The notes under the pieces: model-generated | What the model was told of the DNA's origin: nothing | Seen by the model: the letters and a program-made list of their open reading frames with translations, nothing else | Databases searched by the model: none | In this document: one piece after another, positions 7,813 through 17,226 of the stretch | Position numbering within the stretch: the stretch's first letter is position 1 | How the letters are laid out: the number at the start of each line of letters is the position of its first letter | From: Bacteroidales bacterium | GTDB taxonomy: Bacteria > Bacteroidota > Bacteroidia > Bacteroidales > Muribaculaceae | Reading direction: 5' to 3' | Length of the DNA: 64,000 bases | NCBI GenBank assembly: GCA_910575615.1 | Contig: CAJTEX010000013.1 | Span: 1 to 64,000, forward strand | Made by a program: the position numbers and the translations under genes

Positions 7813-9576
7813 ATGTCAGACACAAACTCAACAATGTCAGCCTCCACAGCCAAAGGTTGTGGCTGCAATAAGACAGCTCCCAAATTTCCCGACCAGGTCA
7901 CCGGCATGTATGTGCTTGCCCGCGCCCTTCAGAAAGTCGGCATCGACACAATGTACGGACTCGTAGGCATACCGGTCACAGAGGTCGCATATATCGCCCA
8001 GGGCCAGGGAATCCGCTTTGTAGGGTTCCGCCATGAACAGCAGGCAGGTATGGCCGCCCAGACCCATGGTTACCTTACCGGCAAGCCCGGAGTCTTGCTG
8101 ACGGTGTCGTCGCTCGGATTCCTTAACGGGTTGACGGCTACTGCCAACGCCACGGTCAACTGCTATCCTATGATTCAGATTTCCGGTTCTTCCGTGCGCG
8201 AACCGATCGACCTCGACCAAGGCACATACGAGGGGCTTGACCAGCTCAATATGGCCAAGCCGCTTGTAAAGGCGGCCTACCGTGTCAACAAAGCCGAGGA
8301 CATCCCTGTCGGAGTTGTCAGGGCTTACCGCGCGGCGGTCTCCGGACGGCCTGGCGGCGTGTATCTCGACATAACGACCCCGGCCCTCGGCCAGGTGCTT
8401 GACCATGATGTCGCCGAGGCGTTGTTGCAGACACCTGTTGACCCATGTCCCGATATGATTCCCTCTCCCGAATCAGTGGAGCGCGCTGTATCGCTGCTCG
8501 CTTCCGCCAAGAAGCCCGCATTTCTCTTCGGCAAGGGAGCCGCGTATGCCCGTGTCGAGGATTTGCTGAAGGAGCTGGTGGAGACCACCGGCATACCATA
8601 TTACCCGATGTCGATGGCCAAGGGGATTCTGCCCGACAACCATCAGTTGAGCGCGCTCGCATGCCGCTCCCAGATAATGGAGGAGGCCGATGTCGTGGTT
8701 CTTGTGGGGGCGCGACTCAACTGGTTGCTCAGCCGTGGCCAGGGGAAATGGAACCCTGCCGGAAAATTCATACAGCTCGACATAGACCCGCAGGAAATAG
8801 ATTGCAACCGACATATCGATGCTCCTGTCATCGGCGACCTGCGCAGTTCTCTCCAGGCGATTCTCTCCAGGCTCAAAGGGGTGTCGCTGTCGATGGATTC
8901 CTCTTGGGTGCCCGGTCTGCAGGCTCTCACCAAGGAGAAAAACTCGAAGTTTGCCGAGAGGCTTGCCGCAAAGACTGTGCCGATGACCCATTGGAGCGCG
9001 TTGAGCGCGGCCAAACCGGTGATTGAGGCCAACCCTGATGTGATTCTTGTCAATGAGGGGGCAAACACCCTTGACGACACGCGCGACACGATAGACATGG
9101 CTCTCCCGCGTCATCGCGTCGATTGCGCCACCTGGGCCATCATGGGCATGGGCATGGGATCCGCCATCGGAGCCGCGGTAGCCACCGGCAAGTCGGTGGT
9201 GGCCATAGAGGGTGACTCGGCGTTTGGTTTCTCCGGTATGGACTTCTCCACCATATGCCGTTTCAAGCTGCCTGTCACGGTCTGTGTCTTCAACAATGGA
9301 GGCATCTACAACGGCATAGGCAAACCGCTCGACAACACGTCAGACCCGGCCCCGACCACACTTGATGTCAACGCCCGGTATGACAAGCTTGGGGAGGCAT
9401 TCGGCGCAAAGACCTATTATGTCACCACCCCCGACGAGTTCGCCGAGGCGTTGAAAGAGGCCATTGCTTCAAAAGCTCCCGCCTTGATTGACGTGCAGCT
9501 GGCTGCCGACTCCGGCAAGGAGAGCGGCCACATAGGTTACCTCAATCCGGCCCCCCTGATTGACATAACCGTATAA
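7813..9576 (+). CDS. oxc: Oxalyl-CoA decarboxylase
   Basis: ThDP-dependent enzyme that decarboxylates oxalyl-CoA to formyl-CoA and CO2, regenerating the CoA donor for the transferase and consuming a proton. The 587 aa chain covers the whole family fold. The N-terminal ThDP domain has catalytic Glu75 in FRHEQQAG and the QGTYEGLDQ segment. The middle domain has LLGKGAAYA-like FGKGAAYARVED. The C-terminal ThDP/Mg domain carries EGDSAFGFSGMD ... NNGGIYNG. VNEGANTLDDTR is also diagnostic for OXC. The first 25 residues are an extra low-complexity segment with a GCGCNK cysteine pair not seen in the Oxalobacter protein. The spacer from frc is 197 bp and the carrier gene follows after 38 bp. Confidence 0.94.
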   Translation: MSDTNSTMSASTAKGCGCNKTAPKFPDQVTGMYVLARALQKVGIDTMYGLVGIPVTEVAYIAQGQGIRFVGFRHEQQAGMAAQTHGYLTGKPGVLLTVSSLGFLNGLTATANATVNCYPMIQISGSSVREPIDLDQGTYEGLDQLNMAKPLVKAAYRVNKAEDIPVGVVRAYRAAVSGRPGGVYLDITTPALGQVLDHDVAEALLQTPVDPCPDMIPSPESVERAVSLLASAKKPAFLFGKGAAYARVEDLLKELVETTGIPYYPMSMAKGILPDNHQLSALACRSQIMEEADVVVLVGARLNWLLSRGQGKWNPAGKFIQLDIDPQEIDCNRHIDAPVIGDLRSSLQAILSRLKGVSLSMDSSWVPGLQALTKEKNSKFAERLAAKTVPMTHWSALSAAKPVIEANPDVILVNEGANTLDDTRDTIDMALPRHRVDCATWAIMGMGMGSAIGAAVATGKSVVAIEGDSAFGFSGMDFSTICRFKLPVTVCVFNNGGIYNGIGKPLDNTSDPAPTTLDVNARYDKLGEAFGAKTYYVTTPDEFAEALKEAIASKAPALIDVQLAADSGKESGHIGYLNPAPLIDITV

Positions 9577-9614
9577 TTACTCCCAGACTTACAACCTTTC
9601 ACGTTTCAAGTAAT

Positions 9615-10589
9615 ATGTTACACATAATTTTATACGCGATTGTCCCTATCATCGTCGTGATGCTTGCCGGTTATATATCCGGCAAGAAGGGGATATTCAA
9701 CGGGGAGAATGCCAAGGCGTTCAACAAGGTGGTGCTCGATTACGCCTTGCCTGCCGCCCTGTTCGTGTCGATAGTCGACGCCTCCCGCGAGATGCTTGTG
9801 CAGGATATAAAACTGTCGCTGATTTCGCTGATAGTGATGATGTTCTGCTTCATGCTGGTTTACTACGTCTACAAATGGTGTTTCAAGAAAAACACCGGTG
9901 CAGACGCGGCGATCATGGCCTTGATTAGCGGCTCGTCGACAATCGGGTTCCTCGGTTTCGCGGTGCTGGAGCCTATATTCGGCACCACTCCGTATGTGGC
10001 GCTCGTCGTCGCCATCGTGGGAATCGTGGTCAACGCGGTAGGTATCCCGGTGGGCCTGTCGTTGCTCAACGCCTCCCTGGAGAAGACCAATCCCACGCCC
10101 GCCGGAAAGAAACGCCCGTCGGCATGGGCCCCGGTGCTTCACGCCCTCGCCCAGCCGGTGGCGTGGGCGCCTATCCTGGCGGTGATATGGGTGATTGTGG
10201 GTATTCCATGGCCCAAATGGGCATCCCCCTCGTTTGACCTTATCAAAGGGGCCAATGCCTCACTGGCCGTGTTTGCCGCAGGTGTGACCCTCTCCTCTGT
10301 CAAGGTTTCCATCAACTGGCAGGCTGTGCTTGGATCAATTATGAAGCTGATTGTCATGCCCGCGCTTCTGCTGGTGGTCGGCCTCATATTCAAGATGGAT
10401 CCCCTCAACCTGAAGATGCTTGTCGTGGCCGGCGCGTTGCCCCCTGCGTTCTCCGGTGTGATCATCGCCGACGAGTATGACACATATGTGGCCACAGGCA
10501 CATCGTCGCTCGCGTTGTCGGTGATACTGTTCATAGCCTTCTGCCCGCTATGGATATGGGTTACGGACATATGCATAAAGGCGTTCTGA
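9615..10589 (+). CDS. AEC-family transporter of the oxalate operon (YfdV-like)
   Basis: Polytopic inner-membrane carrier of the auxin efflux carrier family, 324 aa with about ten hydrophobic segments starting at residue 2. The AEC halves show the usual N-terminal VVMLAGYISGKKG and the C-terminal GALPPAFSGVIIADEYD. AEC members move carboxylates in bacteria, and E. coli yfdV, of the same family, lies beside frc/oxc. Position directly behind oxc therefore makes it the likely oxalate importer or oxalate/formate exchanger. This is inference from context; the protein itself shows only the family. It is unrelated to the MFS antiporter OxlT. Confidence 0.85.
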   Translation: MLHIILYAIVPIIVVMLAGYISGKKGIFNGENAKAFNKVVLDYALPAALFVSIVDASREMLVQDIKLSLISLIVMMFCFMLVYYVYKWCFKKNTGADAAIMALISGSSTIGFLGFAVLEPIFGTTPYVALVVAIVGIVVNAVGIPVGLSLLNASLEKTNPTPAGKKRPSAWAPVLHALAQPVAWAPILAVIWVIVGIPWPKWASPSFDLIKGANASLAVFAAGVTLSSVKVSINWQAVLGSIMKLIVMPALLLVVGLIFKMDPLNLKMLVVAGALPPAFSGVIIADEYDTYVATGTSSLALSVILFIAFCPLWIWVTDICIKAF

Positions 10590-10611
10590 CGTTTTTGTCT
10601 CGCCTTTGAAC

Positions 10612-10657
10612 CACATTCAGCCCGGAGTCGGCACAGGCCCTCTCCGGGCTGAATGTG
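10612..10657 (+). terminator. 16-bp hairpin closing the oxalate operon
   Basis: The arms 10612-10627 and 10642-10657 are perfect complements (CACATTCAGCCCGGAG and its reverse), with a 14-nt loop, 23 nt after the carrier stop codon. The T-tract after it is weak (atttcgc), but the stem is very stable and lies where an operon end is expected. Confidence 0.7.
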
Positions 10658-10774
10658 ATTTCGCAGACGCTACAAAAAAGATTGCGTATGCCAACTTTTT
10701 CCATAGAGGTGTGTTTATAAGGTATAAACATACTGAAACACGGTTAACGACCATTCACTAACAACTATTTAGAT

Positions 10775-11833
10775 ATGAAAAAAGCTCTATTACTGATGAC
10801 TCTCATGCTGGGTTGCATGACTGTTTTCGCCCAGAAAATCGACAAGAACGAACTCAAGCAGCTGCAGGCATTCCTGGCCCAGCCCGCTGAGAAGGATGCC
10901 ACAAACGCCCAGGCCCTGAAGATTGCCGACATGAAGGCTCCTTCCACTTGGGAAGGGGTCACCGTCGAGAACGGCCATGTCACCGCAATCGAATGGAAAG
11001 ACAAGCACCTTGCCGGCAACCTCAATCTCTCGGGATTCAAGGCCCTCACAAAGGTGGATGTATCCCGCAACAAGCTGGCTGCCCTTTCAGTTGAGAATGA
11101 CGCGGCCCTCGCCGACCTCAACGCTTCGCGCAACCAGCTCCGCAGCGCAGACCTTGACGGATGCTCGGGACTTGTGACCCTCAACATTTACAAGAACCGT
11201 CTGACCGAGCTCGACATCACGGCCACCCCGCTTATCGAGACGGTCAACATCTCCAACAATCTTCTGGTTGAACTGAATGTCTCCAACTCCTCGACCCTCA
11301 AGACCCTCAATTGCCAGGGCAACCATCTTGAGAGCCTCCAGGTGTCAGACTGCACCAACCTCAAGAACCTCTATTGCGGCTACAACAAGCTTACCGGTCT
11401 GGTTCTCTCAGGGCTTACCAACCTCCAGAACCTGAATGTCGATGACAATGAAATCCAGAAACTCGTTGTATCAAACCTCCCCTCGCTGAGTTCTTTCCTC
11501 TGCACCGACAACAACATGCAGCAGCTTTCGGTCGACAATTGCTCCCGACTGCTTGACCTCGTATGCTCATACAACAACCTCTCGGAGCTGACCGTCAGCA
11601 ATTGTCCCAACCTCCTGTTTGTCGACTGCTCTTACAATGACCTCACTGAGCTGACCCTCTCCAACCAGACTTTCCTGCAGCGTCTGCTTTGCAACAACAA
11701 CCAGCTGACAATGCTTGATGTCTCCTTCGACCAGGCTCTGACCTACGTCAACTGCCGTTACAACATGATTTCCGACCTCCGCACTATCGGTGACACAAAC
11801 CTCGGAATGATCGCATGCCAGTGGAACTATTGA
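10775..11833 (+). CDS. Secreted leucine-rich-repeat protein
   Basis: Exported LRR protein of unknown ligand, 352 aa. Residues 1-19 are a signal peptide ending VFAQ. After a roughly 50-residue cap, LRR units of about 21 residues run from about 85 to the C-terminus, with a pattern like LxxLxCxxNxLxxLxVSNCxN. Later repeats carry a Cys at the L-x-C position (LNCQGN, LYCGYN, FLCTDN, LVCSYN, VDCSYN, LLCNNN, VNCRYN, IACQWN), giving a cysteine-asparagine ladder. The chain stops directly after the last repeat with no sorting tail, anchor or C-terminal cap. It lies alone between two terminators. Adhesion or protein binding is a guess from the fold. Confidence 0.8.
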   Translation: MKKALLLMTLMLGCMTVFAQKIDKNELKQLQAFLAQPAEKDATNAQALKIADMKAPSTWEGVTVENGHVTAIEWKDKHLAGNLNLSGFKALTKVDVSRNKLAALSVENDAALADLNASRNQLRSADLDGCSGLVTLNIYKNRLTELDITATPLIETVNISNNLLVELNVSNSSTLKTLNCQGNHLESLQVSDCTNLKNLYCGYNKLTGLVLSGLTNLQNLNVDDNEIQKLVVSNLPSLSSFLCTDNNMQQLSVDNCSRLLDLVCSYNNLSELTVSNCPNLLFVDCSYNDLTELTLSNQTFLQRLLCNNNQLTMLDVSFDQALTYVNCRYNMISDLRTIGDTNLGMIACQWNY

Positions 11834-11904
11834 TTCCCGGCCAGAAGACTTCTGATATACAAGAGCTGAACAATAGGGGCTGATGACCCTTACGCCCCAA
11901 AAAC

Positions 11905-11944
11905 AAAAGAGATGCCGCCCATTCCAACGGGTGGCATCTCTTTT
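11905..11944. terminator. Bidirectional terminator between LRR gene and lepA
   Basis: The arms 11905-11920 (AAAAGAGATGCCGCCC) and 11929-11944 pair over 16 bp with one G-U. A-run and T-run flanks serve the plus-strand LRR gene and the converging minus-strand lepA. Confidence 0.85.
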
Positions 11945-11999
11945 TTCGGTCATATGCTTTTTGTCTGTCACACGGGCCGCCGTGGGGCAGAGGGGGCGT

Positions 12000-13784
12000 T
12001 CAGTCAAGTTTCAGCACGGCCAGGAACGCTTTCTGCGGCACCTGCACCGACCCGATCTGTTTCATGCGTTTCTTACCGGCTTTCTGCTTCTCAAGCAGTT
12101 TGCGCTTTCGCGAGACATCTCCTCCGTAACATTTGGCGGTCACATCCTTGCGCACAGCCTTGATGGTCTCCCTGGCGATGATTTTAGCGCCGATGGCAGC
12201 TTGGATTGCGATGTCAAACTGGTGGCGGGGAATCAGCTCCTTGAGTTTCTCACACATCCGGCGTCCGAACTGCACGGCGTTGTCGGCATGGGTGAGCGTC
12301 GACAGCGCGTCGACCGGTTCGCCGTTGAGCAGCACGTCGAGCTTTACGAGGCGGGAGTTGCGGAAGTCATGCAGGTGATAGTCGAATGAGGCGTAGCCTT
12401 TTGAGATAGACTTCAGTTTGTCGTAGAAGTCGATGACAATCTCGCCCAGGGGAATGTCGAAAATCAGTTCCACGCGGTTGCCGGATATGAATTCCTGTTT
12501 GACAAGCTCGCCGCGTTTGCCGAGGCAGAGGGTCATGATCGGGCCAATGAAGTCTGTGGTGGTGATGATTGAGGAGCGTATGTAGGGTTCCTCGATATGG
12601 TCGATGAGGGTGATTTCAGGCAGCCCGGAGGGATTATGCACCTCGCTCTCGTTGCCTTTCTTGTCAAACACCTTGTATGACACGTTGGGCACCGTGGTGA
12701 TGACTTCCATGTTGAATTCGCGGCTGAGGCGTTCCTGGATGATTTCCATATGGAGCAGTCCGAGGAATCCACACCTGAATCCGAATCCGAGTGCCATCGA
12801 CGATTCAGGCTGGAATGTCAGCGACGCGTCGTTAAGCTGCAGTTTCTCAAGTGAGCTGCGCAGGTTCTCGAAGTCTTCCGCCTCGATGGGGTAGACTCCG
12901 GCGAACACCATCGGCTTCACCTCCTCGAATCCGGCGATGGCCTCGGCCGGACGGTTGACATGGGTGATGGTGTCGCCGACTTTCACCTCCTTGGAGGTCT
13001 TGATGCCAGATATGATGTATCCCACATTGCCTGCCGACAGCTCTTTGCGGGGTGAGAGGTCCATTTTCAGGACACCGATTTCATCGGCATGGTACTCCTT
13101 GCCGGTGGCAACGAATTTCACGAAGTCATCCTTGCGGATTGTGCCGTTCTCGATCTTGAAGTAGGCGATGATTCCGCGGAACGGGTTGAACACAGAGTCG
13201 AAAATCAGGGCCTGCAACGGGGCCTCCGGGTCACCTTTCGGGGCTGGTACACGCTCCACGATGGCCCGCAGGATATCCTCCACGCCGATGCCGGTTTTTC
13301 CGCTTGCCCGTATTATCTCCTCACGTTTGCATCCGAGCAGGTCTACAATCTGGTCTTCCACCTCGTCGGGATTTGCGCTCTCAAGGTCAACTTTGTTGAT
13401 TACCGGGATGATTTCAAGGTCGGAATCGATGGCCATGTAGAGGTTGGATATGGTCTGGGCCTGTATACCCTGTGTCGCGTCGACAATTAGCAGCGCGCCC
13501 TCGCAGGCGGCTATCGAGCGCGACACCTCGTATGAGAAGTCGACATGCCCGGGGGTGTCGATGAGGTTGAGGGTGTATTCCTGGCCGTCGAGATGATAGT
13601 TCATCTGTATGGCGTGGCTTTTGATTGTGATGCCACGCTCGCGCTCGAGGTCCATGTCGTCGAGCACCTGCGCCTGCAGATCTTTTGAGTCAATGGTCTT
13701 GGTGTATTCGAGGAGGCGGTCGGCCAGGGTGCTTTTGCCGTGGTCGATATGGGCGATGATGCAGAAATTTCGGATATTCTTCAT
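12000..13784 (-). CDS. lepA: Elongation factor 4 (LepA)
   Basis: Ribosome-binding translational GTPase that back-translocates or rescues stalled ribosomes. The 594 aa length is standard. The G domain begins at once, with G1 AHIDHGKST (11-19), G3 DTPGHVDF and G4 NKVD. Domains II and III follow, then the LepA-specific C-terminal domain ([26 protein letters not shown]). The start codon overlaps the stop codon of the upstream AKR-ferredoxin gene as ATGA, so translation is probably coupled. The gene is the last of a three-gene minus-strand unit. Confidence 0.97.
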   Translation of the reverse strand: MKNIRNFCIIAHIDHGKSTLADRLLEYTKTIDSKDLQAQVLDDMDLERERGITIKSHAIQMNYHLDGQEYTLNLIDTPGHVDFSYEVSRSIAACEGALLIVDATQGIQAQTISNLYMAIDSDLEIIPVINKVDLESANPDEVEDQIVDLLGCKREEIIRASGKTGIGVEDILRAIVERVPAPKGDPEAPLQALIFDSVFNPFRGIIAYFKIENGTIRKDDFVKFVATGKEYHADEIGVLKMDLSPRKELSAGNVGYIISGIKTSKEVKVGDTITHVNRPAEAIAGFEEVKPMVFAGVYPIEAEDFENLRSSLEKLQLNDASLTFQPESSMALGFGFRCGFLGLLHMEIIQERLSREFNMEVITTVPNVSYKVFDKKGNESEVHNPSGLPEITLIDHIEEPYIRSSIITTTDFIGPIMTLCLGKRGELVKQEFISGNRVELIFDIPLGEIVIDFYDKLKSISKGYASFDYHLHDFRNSRLVKLDVLLNGEPVDALSTLTHADNAVQFGRRMCEKLKELIPRHQFDIAIQAAIGAKIIARETIKAVRKDVTAKCYGGDVSRKRKLLEKQKAGKKRMKQIGSVQVPQKAFLAVLKLD

Positions 13785-15589
13785 TTGTTCAAAAATTCAG
13801 TGATGGCGGCTAGGCACTCTTTGGGGGTGGCGAGGTCGCGGCATAGGGTCTCGACCGGACACCATCCGGTCTTGTCGCGGTTGACGACATGGTCGATTAC
13901 CTTGTCGTAAGTTGTCTTTATGTCATATCCGGAGAGGAGATTCAGGGCGAGACGGCTGATGACGGGGGTGTAAAGCTCCCTGACTCCGCCGAGAATCATC
14001 AGGGCGGCGGCTCCTTTGCCCACAATCTTGTCGGCGACGCGCGCGCCCTGGAGCATGTGCGGATGGTCGGTCAGCAACCAGTGTAGGTCGGAGACTCCGC
14101 GGCCCGTGTATGTTGTGACGCGTCCGTTGTCTACCACAAGTGTGGTGTCTCCCTTGTCGAGGAGCGCGACCAAGGCGCTCATCGCCGGAGGCACGCCGCG
14201 CCGCAGGCTTTCGGCGATGACATCCACACGGGCCATCTCGCCGGGAATGTCGATTTTTTGTGGGCAATGTCCGACACATTCCTTGCAGCCCACGCAATGG
14301 GATGCCTGGCGCAGCCTGGGCATAGCCCGGTCGTAGCCGACGAGAAACCTGCGCCGTGCTTCGGCATAGTTCTCTGCCTCGGGTGAGTCGGGAACCTGGC
14401 CCTGGTTGACACATTTGTTGTAGTGGGCGAAGATGGCCGGAATGTCGAGCCCGTAGGGGCAAGGCATGCAGTACTGGCATTCGTTGCATGGCACCGTCGG
14501 GTAGCTCGCTATGATTCCGGCTACTTTGTGGAGGAATCCGGTCTGCTCCTCGGTCAGTGGCACCAGAGGGCAGAATGAGCGGAGGTTGTCCTCCAGGTGG
14601 TCCATATATGTCATGCCTGACAGCACTGTCAGCACATTGGGATAGGTGCCGGCATATCTGAAGGCCCACGAGGCCACCGATTTCTGTGGCTCCTGCTCCT
14701 TTAGCAGCCTGACTACATGGTCGGGAAGCTTTGACAGACGTCCTCCCAGTAGAGGCTCCATTATTATCGCCGGGATGTCGCGTTTTGCCAGCTTGCCGTA
14801 AAGGTATTCGGCATTGGTGTTGCGCGGATTGATTTCCTTGGCATGCTCCCAGTCGAGGTAGTTGAGCTGAATCTGCACGAAGTCCCATTTGTATTTGTCG
14901 TGCCATTCAAGCAGCATGTCAAACAGGCGGATGTCGCCGTGATAGGAGAATCCGAGGTTGCGTATTCGGCCTGCCTCCCTCTCGGCTGCGAGGAAATCGA
15001 GCATACCGTTGTCGATGTAGCGGGCGTTGAACTCTTTGAGCGGTTCGTTGCCCATCCCTACGGCGTGGAGCAGCATGTAATCTATGTGGTCGGTCTGGAG
15101 CAACCGGAGTGAGTCGCGGTACATCTGTTCTGACTTCTCACGGGGCCAGGTCGATGGGTCGAAATTCGACAGCTTGGTGGCGACAAAATATTTGTCGCGC
15201 GGATGGCGGCTGAGGGCTATGCCGACAGCCTTCTCCGACCGACCCTTGCAGTAGGCGGGGGAGGTGTCGAAGTAGTTTACCCCATGCTTTATGGCTGTGT
15301 CGACAAGGCGGTTTACCTCCTCCTGGTCGATGAGGTCTTCCCCGGGGTTGTCAAAGTCGGGTTTGGTGGGCCAACGCATGCAGCCGTAGCCCAGCAACGA
15401 GACCTTGTCGCCGGTCGAGGGATTGACCCGGAGGGTCATCCTGTCGGTCGGAATCGGGGTCTGGGGCAGCTGGCTTTCGTCGGTGTCTCCATCTTTCTTG
15501 CCCGAACAGGCTGTCAGCAGGGGGGAGGTGGCGAGGGCCGCCAGGGCGGACTTGCGGAAGAAATCGCGGCGTGATATGTCGAATTTCAT
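13781..15589 (-). CDS. Tat-exported aldo/keto reductase-ferredoxin lipoprotein
   Basis: Predicted periplasmic redox enzyme of 602 aa. The N-terminus has a twin-arginine motif (SRRDFFRK, R7-R8) followed by a lipobox LTAC at 25-28, so it looks like a Tat-exported lipoprotein. Residues about 50-370 form an aldo/keto reductase barrel with the tetrad D108, Y113, K139 and H175. The C-terminal part carries two ferredoxin-type cysteine clusters ([13 protein letters not shown] and [13 protein letters not shown]). The upstream neighbour, 12 bp away, encodes a membrane polyferredoxin, which suggests electrons pass between them. The substrate is unknown. NADPH supply in the periplasm is unlikely, so the Fe-S part may replace it. 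Confidence 0.85.
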   Translation of the reverse strand: MKFDISRRDFFRKSALAALATSPLLTACSGKKDGDTDESQLPQTPIPTDRMTLRVNPSTGDKVSLLGYGCMRWPTKPDFDNPGEDLIDQEEVNRLVDTAIKHGVNYFDTSPAYCKGRSEKAVGIALSRHPRDKYFVATKLSNFDPSTWPREKSEQMYRDSLRLLQTDHIDYMLLHAVGMGNEPLKEFNARYIDNGMLDFLAAEREAGRIRNLGFSYHGDIRLFDMLLEWHDKYKWDFVQIQLNYLDWEHAKEINPRNTNAEYLYGKLAKRDIPAIIMEPLLGGRLSKLPDHVVRLLKEQEPQKSVASWAFRYAGTYPNVLTVLSGMTYMDHLEDNLRSFCPLVPLTEEQTGFLHKVAGIIASYPTVPCNECQYCMPCPYGLDIPAIFAHYNKCVNQGQVPDSPEAENYAEARRRFLVGYDRAMPRLRQASHCVGCKECVGHCPQKIDIPGEMARVDVIAESLRRGVPPAMSALVALLDKGDTTLVVDNGRVTTYTGRGVSDLHWLLTDHPHMLQGARVADKIVGKGAAALMILGGVRELYTPVISRLALNLLSGYDIKTTYDKVIDHVVNRDKTGWCPVETLCRDLATPKECLAAITEFLNK

Positions 15590-15601
15590 GATGGTTTCAA
15601 A

Positions 15602-17092
15602 TCAGACGGTTCGGTGGATTTCGTGCCCCTCGACATAAATGGCCGAGAAAGGACGTGCCGGGCACAGGTTCTCGCAGGCTCCGCATCCTATGCATCGGGA
15701 CTCGTCGACGGCGGGAATCTTGCGGGAGTCGGGATTGGACGGGGCAGACGCCACCATCGTAATGGCTCCGACAAGACAGTGGCGGGCGCAGTTGCCGCAG
15801 TCCACATCGTCGGCGAGGACCACACAGTTTTTCGCCACCCAGACGGCGTGGCCAATCTGGGTCGAGCTTTTCTCCTCCCAGCTGATGGGCTTTATCGCCC
15901 CGGAGGGGCAGACATCAGAGCAGGCGTTGCATTCAGGGCGGCAATAGCCCCGGTCAAATTCCATATGAGGCTGCATGAAGCTGTCAAGGTCGGTCGACGG
16001 GCGCAGAACGCCGTTGGGGCATTCTGACACACACAGCTGGCAGGCGGTGCAGTGCTGTGAGAAGTTCTTTATGCTCGCCGCCCCGGCAGGCACCAGACGG
16101 GTGGCGCGTCTTGGCGGTTTCTTGTCAAGGATTTCAGCCAGTCCGCCGTCGACAGTCTTCTGTGCCTTGACGGCGGCGGCACCTCCGGCAGCCATGGCCC
16201 CGGCTATGAGGAAAGACCTGCGCCCTGAGTCGGCGGGAGTATCAGGCTTGGCGGCTTTTGAGGCCACAGCCTTGCGTGTTGTGTAGCTGATGGCCCCCTT
16301 GGAGCAGTCATCCACGCAGTCCATGCAGGCCACACACCGGCTCAGGTCGATTGTATGGTTTTTCGCGTCGATGCAGGAACTTTTGCAGCGGCGGGCGCAG
16401 CTGCCGCAGTTGATGCATTTCGAGGTGTCGATGACGGGGCGGAGGAGGCTTTGGCGAGACAGTAGCCCAAGTATGGTGCCGACCGGACAGATGGTGTTGC
16501 AGTAAATGCGGCCCCCTCGCCATGCGAGAACAGCGATTGTGACAAAGGTCACTGTCGCCACAATCAGCAAAGGCAGCGAGCCGATCCACACCTCGCGGCT
16601 GTAGACGGCGTAGCTGTCGTAACGTTCGGCCACCACGGCAAGCAGGTTGTTGACCCAGATGGCCAGGGGCTGCCCGAGGTTCTGCACCATACGCCCGTAG
16701 GCGCTGTATGGCGCGACAAGCGAGGCAATTGCGGTGAATCCGGCCGCCAGCAATATGACAAACACCGCCAGCGTCGCGTAGCGCAGCAGGGTGTGTGGCT
16801 TGCTGTGTCTGAAACGTTTTTTCTTTCCTTTGCGTCGCGAGGAGAGATATGAGACGATGTCCTGGAAGACCCCGAGCGGGCATATCACCGAGCAGTAGAC
16901 GCGGCCCATCAGGAGGGTCAACGCCACCAGGCCTATGACCACGATGGTGTTCAGGGCAAGCACCGCCGGTATAAACTGGATTTTCGCCATCCATCCCAGC
17001 CAGTGATGCAGAGTCCCGGTGAAGTCGAGAAACATCGCCGTGATGAGCAGCCAGAATATGATGGCGAGAGTTATGCGGATTTTACGCGGCAT
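15602..17092 (-). CDS. Membrane polyferredoxin, NapH-NapG-like fusion
   Basis: 496 aa integral membrane iron-sulfur protein. Residues 1-220 hold about four or five membrane segments and two CxxxCP motifs (YCSVICPLG, YCNTICPVG), as in NapH/NosR/CcoG proteins. Residues 226-263 form a 2x4Fe-4S ferredoxin. Residues 290-312 contain an internal twin-arginine-like segment (GRRSFLIAGAMAAGG), as would open a NapG/MauM ferredoxin. The rest has further cysteine clusters (CTACQLCVSECP, CRPECNACSDVCP, CGNCARHCL, CIGCGACENLCP). It thus looks like a NapH fused to a NapG. It probably takes quinol electrons and passes them to the neighbouring Tat-AKR lipoprotein. This role is inference. Confidence 0.82.
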   Translation of the reverse strand: MPRKIRITLAIIFWLLITAMFLDFTGTLHHWLGWMAKIQFIPAVLALNTIVVIGLVALTLLMGRVYCSVICPLGVFQDIVSYLSSRRKGKKKRFRHSKPHTLLRYATLAVFVILLAAGFTAIASLVAPYSAYGRMVQNLGQPLAIWVNNLLAVVAERYDSYAVYSREVWIGSLPLLIVATVTFVTIAVLAWRGGRIYCNTICPVGTILGLLSRQSLLRPVIDTSKCINCGSCARRCKSSCIDAKNHTIDLSRCVACMDCVDDCSKGAISYTTRKAVASKAAKPDTPADSGRRSFLIAGAMAAGGAAAVKAQKTVDGGLAEILDKKPPRRATRLVPAGAASIKNFSQHCTACQLCVSECPNGVLRPSTDLDSFMQPHMEFDRGYCRPECNACSDVCPSGAIKPISWEEKSSTQIGHAVWVAKNCVVLADDVDCGNCARHCLVGAITMVASAPSNPDSRKIPAVDESRCIGCGACENLCPARPFSAIYVEGHEIHRTV

Positions 17093-17129
17093 GAGATTCT
17101 GATATGATTGGTTGCGGATAAAACTTATA

Positions 17130-17156
17130 CAAAATTACGAATAATCCTCTGTTCAA
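17130..17156 (-). promoter_or_regulatory. Candidate promoter of the polyferredoxin-AKR-lepA unit
   Basis: On the minus strand a perfect TAATTTTG (-7) lies at 17137-17130, about 38 nt before the start codon. The nearest upstream TTG (17156-17154) leaves a 16-nt spacer, shorter than usual, so the -33 element is uncertain. Confidence 0.5.
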
Positions 17157-17226
17157 GCGGGGGAAAGAACCGCGGTTTAACATTTTTTGAGAATCATACA
17201 GGGCCGAATCCGCCGCCAGCGCAAGG

